Positions 24,925 to 37,157 of a stretch of DNA of 64,000 nt are shown piece after piece; positions within the stretch are counted from its first letter, which is position 1; every line of letters starts with the position of its first letter. The notes below the pieces were generated by a model, which was given only the letters and a program-made list of their open reading frames with translations, searched no databases and was not told where the DNA came from. A program made the position numbers and the translations under genes. Source of the DNA: Ulota crispa (taxonomy: Eukaryota; Streptophyta; Bryopsida; Orthotrichales; Orthotrichaceae); NCBI GenBank assembly GCA_963920765.1, contig OY987244.1, forward strand, positions 16,596,358 through 16,660,357. Direction: 5' to 3'.

Positions 24925-26099
24925 TTAATTCCTAAAGGACCAAATTGTATTTCTTGGCAACATAGCAATTTTGGGCATGCTAGTGCTTACAGAGTAAGAA
25001 ACTTATTCCCACAAAAAAATTAAAGGATGTAAGTCCAAGGAGTAGCTTTCCAATGCAACAAATTTCAAGCCATTTTGATACGTAGAAAGAAAATTGTGAT
25101 GGAAAATATCATTATGCTTGTTTATCAGACAAGATGGACATAGTTGTTTACACTAAAATTTTGGGATCTTGACCAAAGGTTGAGGGGCAAAGATATTTCC
25201 TTCTCAGATCTAACCCAACCTCATTCCATGAAGGCAATAGTTTTTGCTTACTGCCATTTACTTCCCTTTGTTTAAAGGTGACCCCATGTTGATCAAACTT
25301 TTCAAAACCACAATTTTTGGTCAGTTTCCTTTTATCTTGTCTTTATTTTGAAACTAGCTAAAATTGAAAACTTTACCATTCAAATTTTGAGAAGATTATT
25401 GTATGTGGAAGCTCAAAAACTATTGAAAAAATGTCTTTGAATGAGAATTTTCTTGAAGCTAGTTTCCTATTCTAAGTTTTTAGTATGTGTTCCTCAATTC
25501 AAATGTTATGAATTTTTTTGGACATATGACTAGCTCTATCACAAGCATCAATGCAAAGGAGCTCAAGCAAAAAAGTGAAATCAACTATTGGAAAAGTCTC
25601 TTTGAATTAGAACTGCCCAAAATTTGAATGCTTCCAAAAAAAGTATTTCTCATTTCAAACCCTATAATCTTGTGATTTGTGTGGTAAACATCATTCAACT
25701 TTTATTACATCATATTGAAGTAGTATTCTACTAGATCCTATGGTAAATAATACCAAGATTTTATTTCCAATTTTTTTTTGCCATTGCAATCAAAACAACC
25801 CATTTTGAGTGTTTTTTGGTGAAATGTAGTCAAAGAACTCAACGACGCTAGGATGCGAGCCTTGAGTGGCGAGCTTGTGAGCCTCAAGCGTGAATACCAT
25901 GAGCGGTGAGCCTGAAACTTTTAAAATTTTCAAAAATCATAGATTAATTTCATATTTCTTAAAAAAAATTAATAAGATTCCAACAAAAAATTCTATTTAT
26001 AAAAAATTTGGAGACCTATGACCACGGACACTTTCCTATACCTATAACCGTGGAAATGTGAAATCTTTTGGTAAAAGTCTATTTGGTGTTAATATTATA

Positions 26100-28553
26100 T
26101 AAAGAATAATTTCAAAGTAACAAAGTGAGTTATGAGCTTCATGTACAACTATTCAAAAGATGGATCGTTGAATATTTGAAATATAAGAGAATGAGATAAT
26201 GTAATTTACAAACACATGTAAAAAAGAAGGCCTTCATCTTTAGGCTCATTCTAAGCTAAACTAGAAGAATCATTATCACTACAGTAAAGTATAGAATTTG
26301 ACTATTAAGATTATTATTGACATACAACATTTGTACAAAAGCAATTCCATCAAACACATGTTATGATTTTTCATATGTAATTTACGTTGAGGAGAAAGAG
26401 GGTTTTGAATATCAATATATAGAAAATCTCAACTTGTACTAAAGGAGAGAAATTTTTCACTAAAGACAAAATTGTTCATTCAATTATGCCACGCTGAAAG
26501 AGAGTGTGTGTAAAATTACATTCCTTCTTGGTAGACTAAGAGACATTGTGAAAGGTACATAAGGCTTGTCAATACTTGAACATACACTTGATGGCCAAGT
26601 GGGTTTCAAAATAGACATTGAAATCAAACTCATAAGGAGAAAATAAACTCTTAAACTATAATAAGGATTCTAGAAGTTCACATCTTGTTCTACATACTTG
26701 ACAATTGGAATAGATTGTAGCAATTCATCAATTTTAGAGATCTTATTTTCTTCTACATAAGCTAATGACTCAACAAAAAAAATTGCACATAAAAAAGGTG
26801 GTTAGAATTTTTTTTTTTTTCATCAACATCAAGTGAAAAGACTAGCAAAATCTCAAAACCATCCACTTGAATGGAATCCATGATAATAAAGTACAAAGTG
26901 TTCTAGCCTAGAGTTGGAATAGAATTTCTATGCTGTAGCAGTATGGTACATGAAATGCAAAAGAACAAAAAATGCAAATAAGAATAGCTCATGAACTAAA
27001 GGAAGGCAGTGAGAGGTAGCAATAGAAAACTATGTGCAAACAAATGATAGGGTGCTTAATAAACATTTGAAATAAAAAACTTAATTTTTTGTTTATACTA
27101 TAGGGTACAAAAATGCCATGACATGTCTTCAAACTACTATAGGGTATAGAAAAACAAGTCCAATTAGAAAATAATTATATTTAGAATACCCTCATTTTTA
27201 TTCTTTTTTTTGGCTAAAAGTATTAATGATGTTGCTTTGTGAGGGGCATATTTAAAGTGTTCAACAATTTTATACCTTCCTAGTAAATGAGTGTCATTGA
27301 CAATTTTTACTGAAGATACAATATTAGTATTGACTACACTTCACTTAAGTTTAAGTTGTAAGTAGTCATTAGTGAAGGAAAAAAATTGAAAGAAATCTAA
27401 TGTAGGACAAAAATTGTAGTAGATTTTTTTAAATTTTAATCACTATATCATTTATTCATATCAATTTAGAATTATAAGTAATGCAAGCCCCTTCTCTAAT
27501 AACCCAAAGTAGAAAATTATATTATGATAGCGTGTTTTAAAGAATATACATAATAATACCCCCCTAAAAAATATTCTTGGTGTTTGCACCTATCCCCTTA
27601 TTTTTTTTACACACTAACCCATTTGAGCTCATGAATAGCTCATGTAGTGCTCTGAATGGGTTCATCATTGAGATAGGTGGCTACTTTGCTCTATGACATG
27701 CTTTACATTTGAGTGCAACCGCTTGGACGTCCAAGCAGAAAACTTTGTTGAATTTCCTCGTTAGAAGCAAGGAAATATGAAGTAGTTTATATTGACTTCA
27801 ACAAAGTTTTCTACACGTTGATGCATCTAAAACAACAGCATTACATTTTATTTAAGAATTAGCCATTCAAGGCAATATAGCCAAGAATCAAAACTGTCTA
27901 TTAACAAAAACCAATAAAATATGGATAAGGGTCTACAATAAAACAAAGCAATCACGGACAAAATTTGATGATAACATTGTAAGCAAATACTATTACAAAT
28001 CATCAACTTCATTTACTTGATGTAATTGATAGAAGTTGTAATATTCCAACTTATGCCATTGTCAAAATAGTGCCATGACTACTATCATATGGTACATTGA
28101 GATGGCTATCTTGTTAAAATTTATATTCCATGACTAATTTGGAGATAAAATTATAGCATGAGTGACTATGTATAAAAGCATATTTGTAGCTCCACAATAT
28201 TAGATTGAATGTGCAAAATCAAAAACCATGCAAGAATTGCCTTTCATATTGTGATGCATCAAGAGGAATGCAATTATTAATCTGCAATTAGAGATTGTCA
28301 TTAAAATACTCTAAACGGGACGCTTCATAACACGTGTCTCTTGGTTTAATGGAACTCTTACTTGTAATTGCTTTGGAATCCACCACATTTTTTGCTAAAT
28401 TCATCATATCACCATGTTTAGGAACATCTTCAAGAAAAAAAGGAAACAAATTGTATTTATTGGATGACCAATTAAGGATGATGGCAAACGTACTCCACGA
28501 TTCCCTACTTTTTTTCTTTTCAAATCCATTCTTCATTGTTCCACTTTCTTTTC
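26100..28553. other. AT-rich interior of the Mutator-like element
   Basis: No coding region is recognisable. The one notable structure is the palindrome plus hairpin at 27721-27812, listed separately. Confidence 0.4.
27721..27812. repeat. 16-bp palindrome followed by a 16-bp-arm hairpin
   Basis: GCTTGGACGTCCAAGC (27721-27736) is a perfect palindrome. It is followed at once by a perfect inverted pair AGAAAACTTTGTTGAA (27737-27752) and its complement (27797-27812) with a 44-bp loop. It lies in otherwise AT-rich DNA. Confidence 0.7.
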
Positions 28554-28557
28554 TTAA

Positions 28558-29270
28558 CACCTAAAGGACCAACTGTCCCCTTGAGGGACAAATGGATTTT
28601 GGGCATGTACCTACAACTAATCTTTTGCAATCTTTTGGAACTTTTATTGAAGGTGTGGAATTCAAATATTTGCGTGGGCATCTAATTTTTTCTTCATTTT
28701 GACATTTATTGAAAAAGTTAAAAATGATTTTCCAAAAACTGGCAAGATTGGGCAGCCCAAAAACTTCTTTAAAAATTGCATTTAAGATAAATAAAATTAT
28801 AAAATAGGTTTTTTAGACTTATATACACAAAGGGAGCTTTGAATCATTCAATTTTCATTGATGAGATGAAAGGTATGAGAAGTTTTTGTTTGCATGTAGG
28901 TATGGTTTCTCTCAAAACCACACCTACCCGTAAACAAAAACTTCTCATAAATTTCATCTCATCAATGAAAATTGAATGATTCAAAGTTCCCTATGTGTAT
29001 ATAAGTCTAAAGAACCTATTTCATATTTTGTTTATTTTTAATGCAATGTTTAAAGAAGTTTTTGGATTGCTTGATCTTGCTCGTTCTCCAAAAATTCATT
29101 TTTAACTTCTTCAATAAACGTTGAGAATGAAGAACAATTAGGTGCCCACTTAAATTTTTGAATTCCCCATCACCCATAAAATTTTCAAAAAATCATGCAA
29201 AGTAGTTTAGCCATATGTATATGCCCGAAATCCCATTTGTCCCCCAAAAGGAGGCTTGGTCCTTTAGGGG
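28558..29270. mobile_element. Palindromic TTAA foldback element (family A, copy 1)
   Basis: It is bounded by TTAA at 28554-28557 and 29271-29274; ends are CACCTAAAGGACC and GGTCCTTTAGGGG. The two halves are inverted copies of each other, best kept near the centre around 28900-28935 (cataccta / taggtatg type arms), so the 713-bp element could fold into a long stem. It is non-coding and homologous to the element at 30742-31481. Confidence 0.75.
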
Positions 29271-29589
29271 TTAATTCACTCTTCTCTATCTTCTTTCTTT
29301 TACTTGTTTTAACTTCCATCTTTTATAGTATGTATAATTCTAGAATAAGAATGTTGGCCATCATCATTTAATACATCTGTAAGTATGATTTTTCTCCACT
29401 TTCTTCTTAATGGACTACTAAGTCTCAATCATTATGCATTGTAAAATTTAGCAAACTTAGCAATTCCCTATCTATTTGACCAACTTGTTAATTATGTATA
29501 TCATTCACCAGCACACATACCTTTGTTAAAATATTGAAGCAATCATGTTCAAGGATGACCATGATTTTTTTTTGCATATTAAGGTTGAA

Positions 29590-32100
29590 GAGCCAAAACG
29601 TGGGTAAATTAAATTATGAAAAGGGGGTGCCTAAGCACACCACAAAGAGCCCAGTTGTCCTCAACTAAGCTCCAAGATATGCACTTGGCCACCCCCAAAT
29701 TACAAAACCAAATGCCTTATGTGATACGTTTCAATCAATGCTTCAAGATACAAAACTGGCTAGGTGCACCTACTGAGGAGCTAAATCGCCTCCGACTAAG
29801 CCTGTGGGGTGTGTCCAACCATTTCCAAAAGAATACAAATAAAAGCCATTTATATTTATTTGAGTTTAAGGTTAAAAATTTAGAGGTGGCTGAACACACC
29901 TCTAGGAGCTCATTCTTGGAAGAACGATACCCTAGGGATGTGCCTAATCATCTCCAAAATTCCAAAACGAATGTCAATTATCCTTTAAAAAAAATTTGAT
30001 TGAGACCTTTGGGGTGATTTGGCACACCTCTAGGAGCTGAGTCAACCAAGAATGATCTCTTAGAGGTGTGCCCAATCTTCCTCAAAGTGCAAAAACAAAT
30101 GTCATTTACTCATGGATTTTTTGATATTTTAGAATTGGGGAGATTTGGCACACCCCAAAAAGCTAAGTTGGCGAAGAATGATGTTTTAGAGGTGTGCCCA
30201 ATCTTCCTCAAAGTGCAAAAACAAATGTCATATACCCATAAATTTTGTGATATTTTTGGAATTGGGGAGATTTGGCATACCCCAAAAAGCTAAGTCGGCC
30301 AAGAATGATGTTTTGGAGGTGTGCCCAAGTTTCCTCAAAGTGCAAAAATAAATGTCATTTACTCTTGGATTTTTTGATATTGTTGGAATTGGGGAGATTA
30401 GGCACACCCCAAAAAGCTAAGTTGGCCAAGAATGATGTTTTAAAGGTGTGCCCAATCTTCCTCAAAGTGCAAAAACAAACGTCATATACCCATTGATGTT
30501 TTGAAATTTTAGAATTGGGGAGATTTGGCATACTCCTAAAAGCTAAGTTGGCCAAGAATGATATTTTAAAGGTGTGCCCAATCTTTCTCAAAGTGCAAAA
30601 ACAAATGTCATTTACTCATGGATTTTTTGATATTTTTGGAATTGGGGAGATTTGGCACACCCCCAAAAGCTAAGTCGCCCAAGAATGATGTTTTAAAGGT
30701 GTGCTCAATCTTCTTCAAAGTGTAAAAACAAATGTCATTAACCCCTAAAGGCCCAAGCATTGTTTTTTGACAACATGGTGATTTTGGGCAGCTCACTACA
30801 AGTGGATGTTTCATCTTTTTTCTTTGAATTTTTCACACATGATGTGCCCAAGAAATAGCTTTAAGGTCCAACAATTTTCATAACTTTTGACTACATTGTT
30901 CAAAAGCTATTGCATGATATGTTGTAATTTTTGAACTCCTGCCCACCCGGGCAGCTCAAAAAACTTCTTTAAAAATGACTTTTTTTTAATTTAATTTTTT
31001 GAAATTGGTTATTTAGACTTATATGTATGTGGGAAGCTTTGAATCATTCAATTTTGATTAATGAACAGAAAGTTATGAGAATTTTTAGTTTGCGGGTAGG
31101 TATAGTTTTGAGAGACTCCATACCTACCCACAAACTAAAACTTCCCATAGCTTTCATTTCATTTATCAAAATTATATGATTCAAGGCTTCCAATGTACAT
31201 ATAAGTCTAAAGAACCAATTTTAAAAAAAAGTAAAAAAAAAAGTCATTTTTAAAGAAGTTTTTTGAGCTGCCTAGGCGAGCAAGAGTTCAAAAAATTACA
31301 ACACATCATGCAATAACTTTTGAACCATGTAGTCAAAAGTTATGAAAATTGTTGGACCTTAAAACTATTCCTTGGGCACATCATGTGTGAAAAATTCAAA
31401 GAAAAAAGATGAAACATCCACTTGTAGTGAGCTACCCAAAATCCATTTTGTCCCCCAAAGGGACAAGTGGGCTTTTAGGGGTTAACCCTGTGATTTTTTG
31501 AAATTTTTAGAATTGGGGAGATTTGGCACACCCTAAAAAGCTAAGTTGGCCAAGAATGATGTTTTAGAGGTGTGCCCAATTTTCCACAAAGTGCAAAAAC
31601 AAACGTCATTTATTCATGGATTTTTTGATATTTTTGGAATTGGGGAGATTTGGCACACTCCTAAAAGCTAAGTCGGCCAAGAGTGATGTCCCAAGGGTGT
31701 GCCCAACCATCTCCAAGGTGCAGAAGTAAATGCCCTTTTTCCTTATATCTTTTTCATGGTTGAAAAATTAGGGAAGACTTGGCACACCCTAGGAGCTAAG
31801 TTGTCTAAGTAATATTTAATGGGGATGTGCGCAACCATCTCCAAAAGGGCAGATTTAAATGTCATTTATCTCAATTTATTTTTTAAGATTGATTATTTGG
31901 TGGTGAATGGGCCCACGCTCAAGAGCTTAGTTGTCCAAGAATAATCTCTTGGAGGTGTGCTTGACCTCTCTCAGTATTCACAAATGAATGTTTTTTTTCT
32001 TCTTCTTGATGTTGTGGCTGAAATTGAAGGTCACTTGGCGCACTTCCAGGTGCCTAATTATCTTCACCTAAGCTCTTAGGAGCGCGTCTTGTCAACCTCT
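29590..32100. repeat. 126-127-bp satellite array, interrupted by a foldback element
   Basis: Homogeneous units start at 30063, 30189, 30316, 30443, 30569 and 30696, spaced 126 or 127 bp, each with 'ggtgtgcccaatcttcctca' and 'gctaagttggccaagaatga'. Units further out (29590-30000 and 31740-32100) are recognisable but more diverged, as expected when exchange keeps only the core uniform. The mixed 126/127 spacing breaks any reading frame, so the short open frames here are not genes. The element at 30742-31481 interrupts one unit. Confidence 0.85.
30742..31481. mobile_element. Palindromic TTAA foldback element (family A, copy 2) inside the satellite
   Basis: TTAA at 30738-30741 and 31482-31485 flanks ends CCCCTAAAGGCCCAAG and GGGCTTTTAGGGG. 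The 740-bp body is an almost complete inverted repeat with arms of about 350 bp around a centre near 31105. The satellite unit reads 'acaaatgtcat' before it and 'ccctgtgatttttt' after it, which together restore an ordinary unit, so the insertion is younger than the array. Confidence 0.85.
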
Positions 32101-33479
32101 AGTTTTATTTTTATATTGTTTTATGTTTGTAGTAGATATATGATCTTAGACCTCTAGGAATGCTTGCAATTTCTACAATTTTTGTAACTTGTTAGAATCT
32201 CAAGTGTCTTTTTTTTATCATCTTTTTCATCACTTAATTGGATATTTTTTTATGTAGTCATTTGAGGATTAAGAGAAATTTTTTCTTTGAATTAATGTTG
32301 TTTTTTTTAAAGCAGTATTGCAAAGCAGCAGATTATCTTGCTACCTCTAAACAATTATAATGTCATATACTTGCTCATGTGTGGTGTGGTTTTAGGATAT
32401 GATGTTGGGCTTGTTTACAATCCCTTGTTGTTTTGTTTTATGATAATTAGTATTAGAAGATTTGAAGTGTCTGTCTTGGAACTAAAATGCTTTTACTACA
32501 TCATTGTATCTCTTTTGTTCTAGATTTATAACTAGTTACATATGCTATTGCATATATTTCCGTAGGTGTGTCATTTGATGATGACAACTTTTTGTTGCAT
32601 GCCCAAACCCTTGCAATGCATTATGTGGTGATTTGATTGTAACTATTCAACTTGCTTGGTGTATACATTATATTGAATTCAAAAACAAGCTTGCTTCTAT
32701 TGAAAAAGTTTATTGAGCTTTTACATATTTTTGAGCTAAAACATTGTGGAGTGAATCCAATAAGGAAAACGTGGTATACAATACTTGCATATGTGTTTAT
32801 CTCATGCATGTTTTGGATATGCGAAGTTACTCTAAGCTATGTTTATTTCAATTCCTCTTTTAGTGGTTTTTCTTGTTCTCTTCCTTTGATGTAATGACTT
32901 TGTTCTTTTCATCAATATGTGTATCAAGAAACTGTTGTTGTTTTTGAAATCATGTTTTATGGATGTACCATGAAATTATTGTTGAGGATGATATGAGAGA
33001 TGTTGATGTTGCTGACATCATGCAAGCATGATCAAAAGAGAAAACTAAGAAATTGTATGTGAAAGTGATGGAATTTGTAGTCGCAAATCCAACCAATGGC
33101 TAAGGTTGTCTTGAAAAGGTTTGACATCATTTTTGATAATCTCTTGTTTTAGTGCTTCATATGTTTTTTAATCCATCCCTAAACTACATGTAGTGGCATT
33201 TACATAGGTTGAGAAGCATTGTAACCTAAATGAGATTCTTGAAATGATGTTAGACAAGCTCCATTTGTTACTACATACAACACAACATCCTACCAAAAGC
33301 ACAAGTTTCTCAAATTATGCAATTTGTTAGTGCCATCTTTTAATGTTAGATGATTTCCACTACAATCAATGCCAAAAGAGAACTTGTTGAAGATTTTTTA
33401 AGAAAATATGTTTGATATATTGAGGTAAGTTGCATTTTTATAAGCTAAAATCTACATTAAGATAAAGTGATGCAGTTTT

Positions 33480-34312
33480 TTGTATTTCAAGGTTTTTGTG
33501 TGATGGTCATTTGATTTTTATTAGAACTTTGACAAAAACTACAATGTACTTCAAGCAGTTCTTGTTTTTACTAAGAAGCATCTGCCTCACCATGGCACAT
33601 TTGTTGTTGTTCATTTTTATCCTATTGATTCTAAAGCTAATATTACAAGGCTTTGCAAAACTTATCCTATGTTGGTACTAATGAAAGAGTAGTTGGGCAT
33701 AAATTGTCTACATTTGACTTTGTCTTTTGATATCTCTTGCACAATGAGTCCCTTACATGTTTCCTTCTTTGATTTATTGCTTTTGTTTTATTTTTTTGAG
33801 TTTGTAGTAATTTACTAGTTGCATGGTTGGTTTTTTAAACACAAAGATTTGGATTTATCCTCTTGATGAAGGATTTGAAGAGGAAATCATTTTGAAGGGG
33901 AAATAAATATGCAATTTCTCTTTCAAACACAAAGAGACAATGGAGAAAGTAGGCTTGGACATTAGATGGGATGACAATTTCATGAATTTACAAAGTTAAA
34001 CAATTTAGCCATTCATGGCACTAGACCATGGCTTAGAGGACCATGGATGAAAGATCCTAGGTTCATTTAGCTTCTCATTAAAGCCGTATCAATTGAGAGG
34101 GATATTATTTTGGATTGCACAACCACAACTTGTAAGATCACTAGTTGTATTTTTATAATTTTTCTATCCTTCTTTTTGTTTTCAACTTAATTTTGCTTAA
34201 TGGTTTCTATTTTGTTTACAAGTGCAGCAGTTACTGCTTCTTGTGGTATAGACCATTATATTTGGAATAAGAGGAAAATGAAGATATTTATGTTACGATA
34301 TTGAAATCCATG
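33480..34312 (+). pseudogene. Decayed methyltransferase-like coding region (amino-MTase, N4/N6-type order)
   Basis: Three plus-strand pieces read as parts of one protein. The first (33529-33692) gives FDKNYNVLQAVLVFTKKH then GTFVVVHFYP, like the strand after the catalytic motif. The second (about 33991-34133) gives HGTRPWLRGPWMKDPRF, then LLIKAVSIERDIILDC and TTTT, like the SAM-binding motif I (usually a VLDxxxGTG pattern). The third follows an apparent intron (donor ttgtaag near 34131, acceptor gtgcag near 34229) and gives SCGIDHYIW with KIF, like the end of motif I. Motif I after the catalytic part is the order in beta-class N4/N6 methylases. Stops and at least one frame change show it is broken. 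The assignment rests on motif order and spacing only. Whether it belongs to the surrounding element or was captured is unknown. Confidence 0.35.
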
Positions 34313-36535
34313 ATGCACACCTTGTCAGCCATCTTAGATAAGGAAGAACCACCTTCAATAGTGACTACATAAGATTCAAATGCTATCCATGTAGTATCTC
34401 AAAAATTTGCACAAAACTCTAAAGTTAATAAGTAAGTCTTCATCTTTCATCCTTCTATTAAAATTTAATGTATTTATGAATGAATTGACTTTTATATATT
34501 GACTATATTTAAATAGCAATTGTGGCTTGATGACAATGACAAATTCTTCAACCAACATTATTAAGAACTTTTGAATTAACCCAAATAAGGCCTTTGCACT
34601 ACCTCGGTATGCAAAGTAAATGGCCTGAGAATTTAAAGCTTGTGATTCTTTAAAACCTAAATGTTGTTGTGATACTTATACTTTGAATATCCTTCAACTT
34701 ATAGATGGAATGGCTTCTGACAATGAGCAACTGCACACATGTCTAGTACCAATGACTCACCCAATGATTCTACTAAGACTTAGACCTAAGAGACTTTTAT
34801 ATTTCACAAAGTGGTCCGTGTATGGTTTATTTTATTATCTATGCATTTGTGTGTTTTATGGCTATATATTTCCTTCTTGCATTTATTAGTTTATTTAATG
34901 ATTACATGATTCATATAAGTCTACAACACATCCGAGAAATCAAAATAAGGTATTCCATTTGTTTCATATATTCCACAAGTTCTCTTACAATATAGTCTAT
35001 TTATGATTTCAAATTTGTCCTAAAGTTCCACGGTCATAGGTACTTCACTCCAAAATTTACTTAAAAAATCCCTGCTCATAGGCTCTCAAGCTCACAAGCT
35101 CATGCTTGCATGCTCACCTACTAGCAACCCTGTCAAAGAACTTTAGGGGGGTTATATAAGAAGATGCAGCACTCAAAACCGTCATGAAAGATAATAAAAC
35201 ACCATGCTTAGGATATTTGAATGGTGTCTTCACCTCCTTGATTTATTTACTCATGATATTGCAAAACTACTTAACATTATATATTGAACCTATTTCCAAA
35301 CCCACTAGCATTCAAATGCGCTACACTTGTCACCCATGAAGATTATCTTGTCATATAAAACCATTATTTTGTCACTTGATTTTTTTATTTTTTTTGTATT
35401 TGTTAATCATGGAACCAAAAAACACAAATATGGGTGCCAATGTTGGACATTTTTTTGTCAATTAGAGCACCTTGGTTTGGACACATTTTTGTCAATTTGG
35501 ACATTTTTTGTCAAAGTTTTGTCAATTTAAACATTTTAGTCAATTGGAACATGTCAATTTGGACATTTTTTCCTTGTAGTGAATGGATCCAACCCATCTT
35601 GCTTTTGTGACTCCAAAGGTGTAGTTTATCCGTAGTGATATTGTCGTGTTTGCAGATTAGACTGATGCTCTCATTGTTTCACAATCTATCTCAAACTTCA
35701 TGGTCTAATGCATTTATAAAAGCTTATCATGTTGCACCACACTTTTGAACTTTTTGGCATTAATAAACAAAGACCACTACAAGGGAGCAATGTTGATTTG
35801 GACATTTTAGTCAAATTGGACAAGTCATTGCGGACAACTTTCTTGTAGGTACCTTATTCTAATAGATGAATTTCACAAAAATAAAATCTCAGCAGTTGTT
35901 TTGTAGAAAATATTCAAGATTTTTTCTTTTTCTTTTTGCTTTCTTTTCATATCATGCACAACGCAATAAATTGAGTAACCAAATTTGAACTTGGGATTTG
36001 TAAAGTTGAGACATCGGACATATTGTGCAGCCCCTCAAGGTCCTCTACATATGGTCAAAATCTTACACATTTTCAAATGGTGGGTTGTTGTTGGTCCAAG
36101 AAGAATTCAAAATTGCATATCACATGTATTTCATGGAGAATATATAGCGCATGATGCTTATAATCAACAACTCCCAAATTTGAGTGATCAATATACTACT
36201 CCATCCAAAGCTAACAAAAATTTGAGACCATTAGGATGAAGTTTAGATGTTGTTCTTCTTGTTGATAGAATTGTTTTTGAATTAATGAATATTTGTGTTG
36301 TGTTTTAGTATTTTTTGTAGCAACAATAGTTATTGGTTATTAAGGTAGTCGGCTCATAAACTGACATCTAAGGGTTGAAATTGAATTTTGGGGAGGTGAA
36401 ACTTCTTGAAATATTTTTCAATAAATTTTACTTAAAAGACAAGAGGAAATGTCATCTGATCCAAGTTTTTTCATATTTTTTAAAATTTTATAGAATTAGG
36501 TATGAAATTTTGAAGTGAAAAGGTCATAAGATTCT

Positions 36536-36637
36536 AAAACCGCCCACCTCCTCAAATGTACGTCACTTGTATGTTATTGAAAAGTTATGAAAAATAATAT
36601 GTACCAGCTAAGTACATTTGAGGAGGTGAACGGTTTT
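36536..36637. repeat. Inverted repeat with 26-bp arms
   Basis: The arms 36536-36561 and 36612-36637 are inverted copies with two mismatches (core CACCTCCTCAAATGTAC) around a 50-bp AT-rich loop. The arms are far more GC-rich than their surroundings. Confidence 0.7.
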
Positions 36638-37157
36638 AATGCCCTAATGGAGTTCAAAATGACTACGTTAGTGTCAAGCACCTTAGTTGATTTAGCTCTT
36701 GGATGACAAGTGTAGTGGCACAAATATGGTCTGCTCTTTGCGAGGAGATTTCATGTTTCTACTTTAGGGACATGAAAATCAGTTCTTTTGCCAAACTCCG
36801 CATTTAAGCTTAGTAAAGGGTGAGGCATATGAGATGGGTCCTTTCAAAAAGTGAGGTGTTGGAAAATGGCACTTTCCAAGGTTTTCTTTGGAAAAGATAA
36901 AACTTTCACTTGCGGTTTTAGTTTTGGCCTGTGTGGTTCAGTTTCAAGCTAGAAAGGGAGTAGTCTTGTACTCTTGTACCAACGAATTCAATATTTTGCA
37001 CTTTATTTTATATTTGCTGTTGGGATCATAGTGTTGTCATGCAGATGGTCCCCATACTGTTGAAAAGAATTTTTATGGTGATTCCAACTATTTTCAAATA
37101 TGTCGCCAGTAACAAAGCAAAAAAGAAATGTGGATGTAGAAATAAAAATTACTACCA

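Larger units (their letters stand above)
25840..35131. mobile_element. Mutator-like TIR element of 9.3 kb inserted in family B
   Basis: An 11-bp direct repeat, GTCAAAGAACT, lies at 25829-25839 and 35132-35142. Just inside, the two ends are inverted copies: left GACGCTAGGATGCGAGC, right (read inward) GTTGCTAGTAGGTGAGC, followed by an identical GAGCTTGTGAGC and, further in, CCTATGACC with CGTGGA. The terminal repeats extend at least 100-200 bp with small gaps. A 9-11-bp duplication with long inverted ends points to the Mutator superfamily. I found no MULE transposase, so it is non-autonomous or too decayed. The interior holds the satellite array, two foldback elements and a methyltransferase-like relic. 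Confidence 0.65.
24929..35151 (+). mobile_element. TTAA repeat family B, copy 1, split by a 9.3-kb insertion
   Basis: The left end follows TTAA (24925-24928) and reads TTCCTAAAGGACCAA. The body to about 25839 matches copies at 38.1 kb and 57.2/61.6 kb (shared 'gcaacatagcaatttt', 'ccaaggagtagctttcc', 'caacctcattcc', 'gaattttcttgaagcta'). The match resumes after the insertion as CTTTAGGGGGG then TTAT at 35152, a slightly decayed TTAA end. The 62-kb copy ends in alignable sequence (gtgaaagatcataagagg), which supports this right edge. It is about 0.92 kb without the insertion and non-coding. Confidence 0.65.

Noticed and set aside
30066-30591. Apparent repetitive protein in the satellite array
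   Set aside because: The unit alternates between 126 and 127 bp, so no frame is maintained; frames are open by chance.
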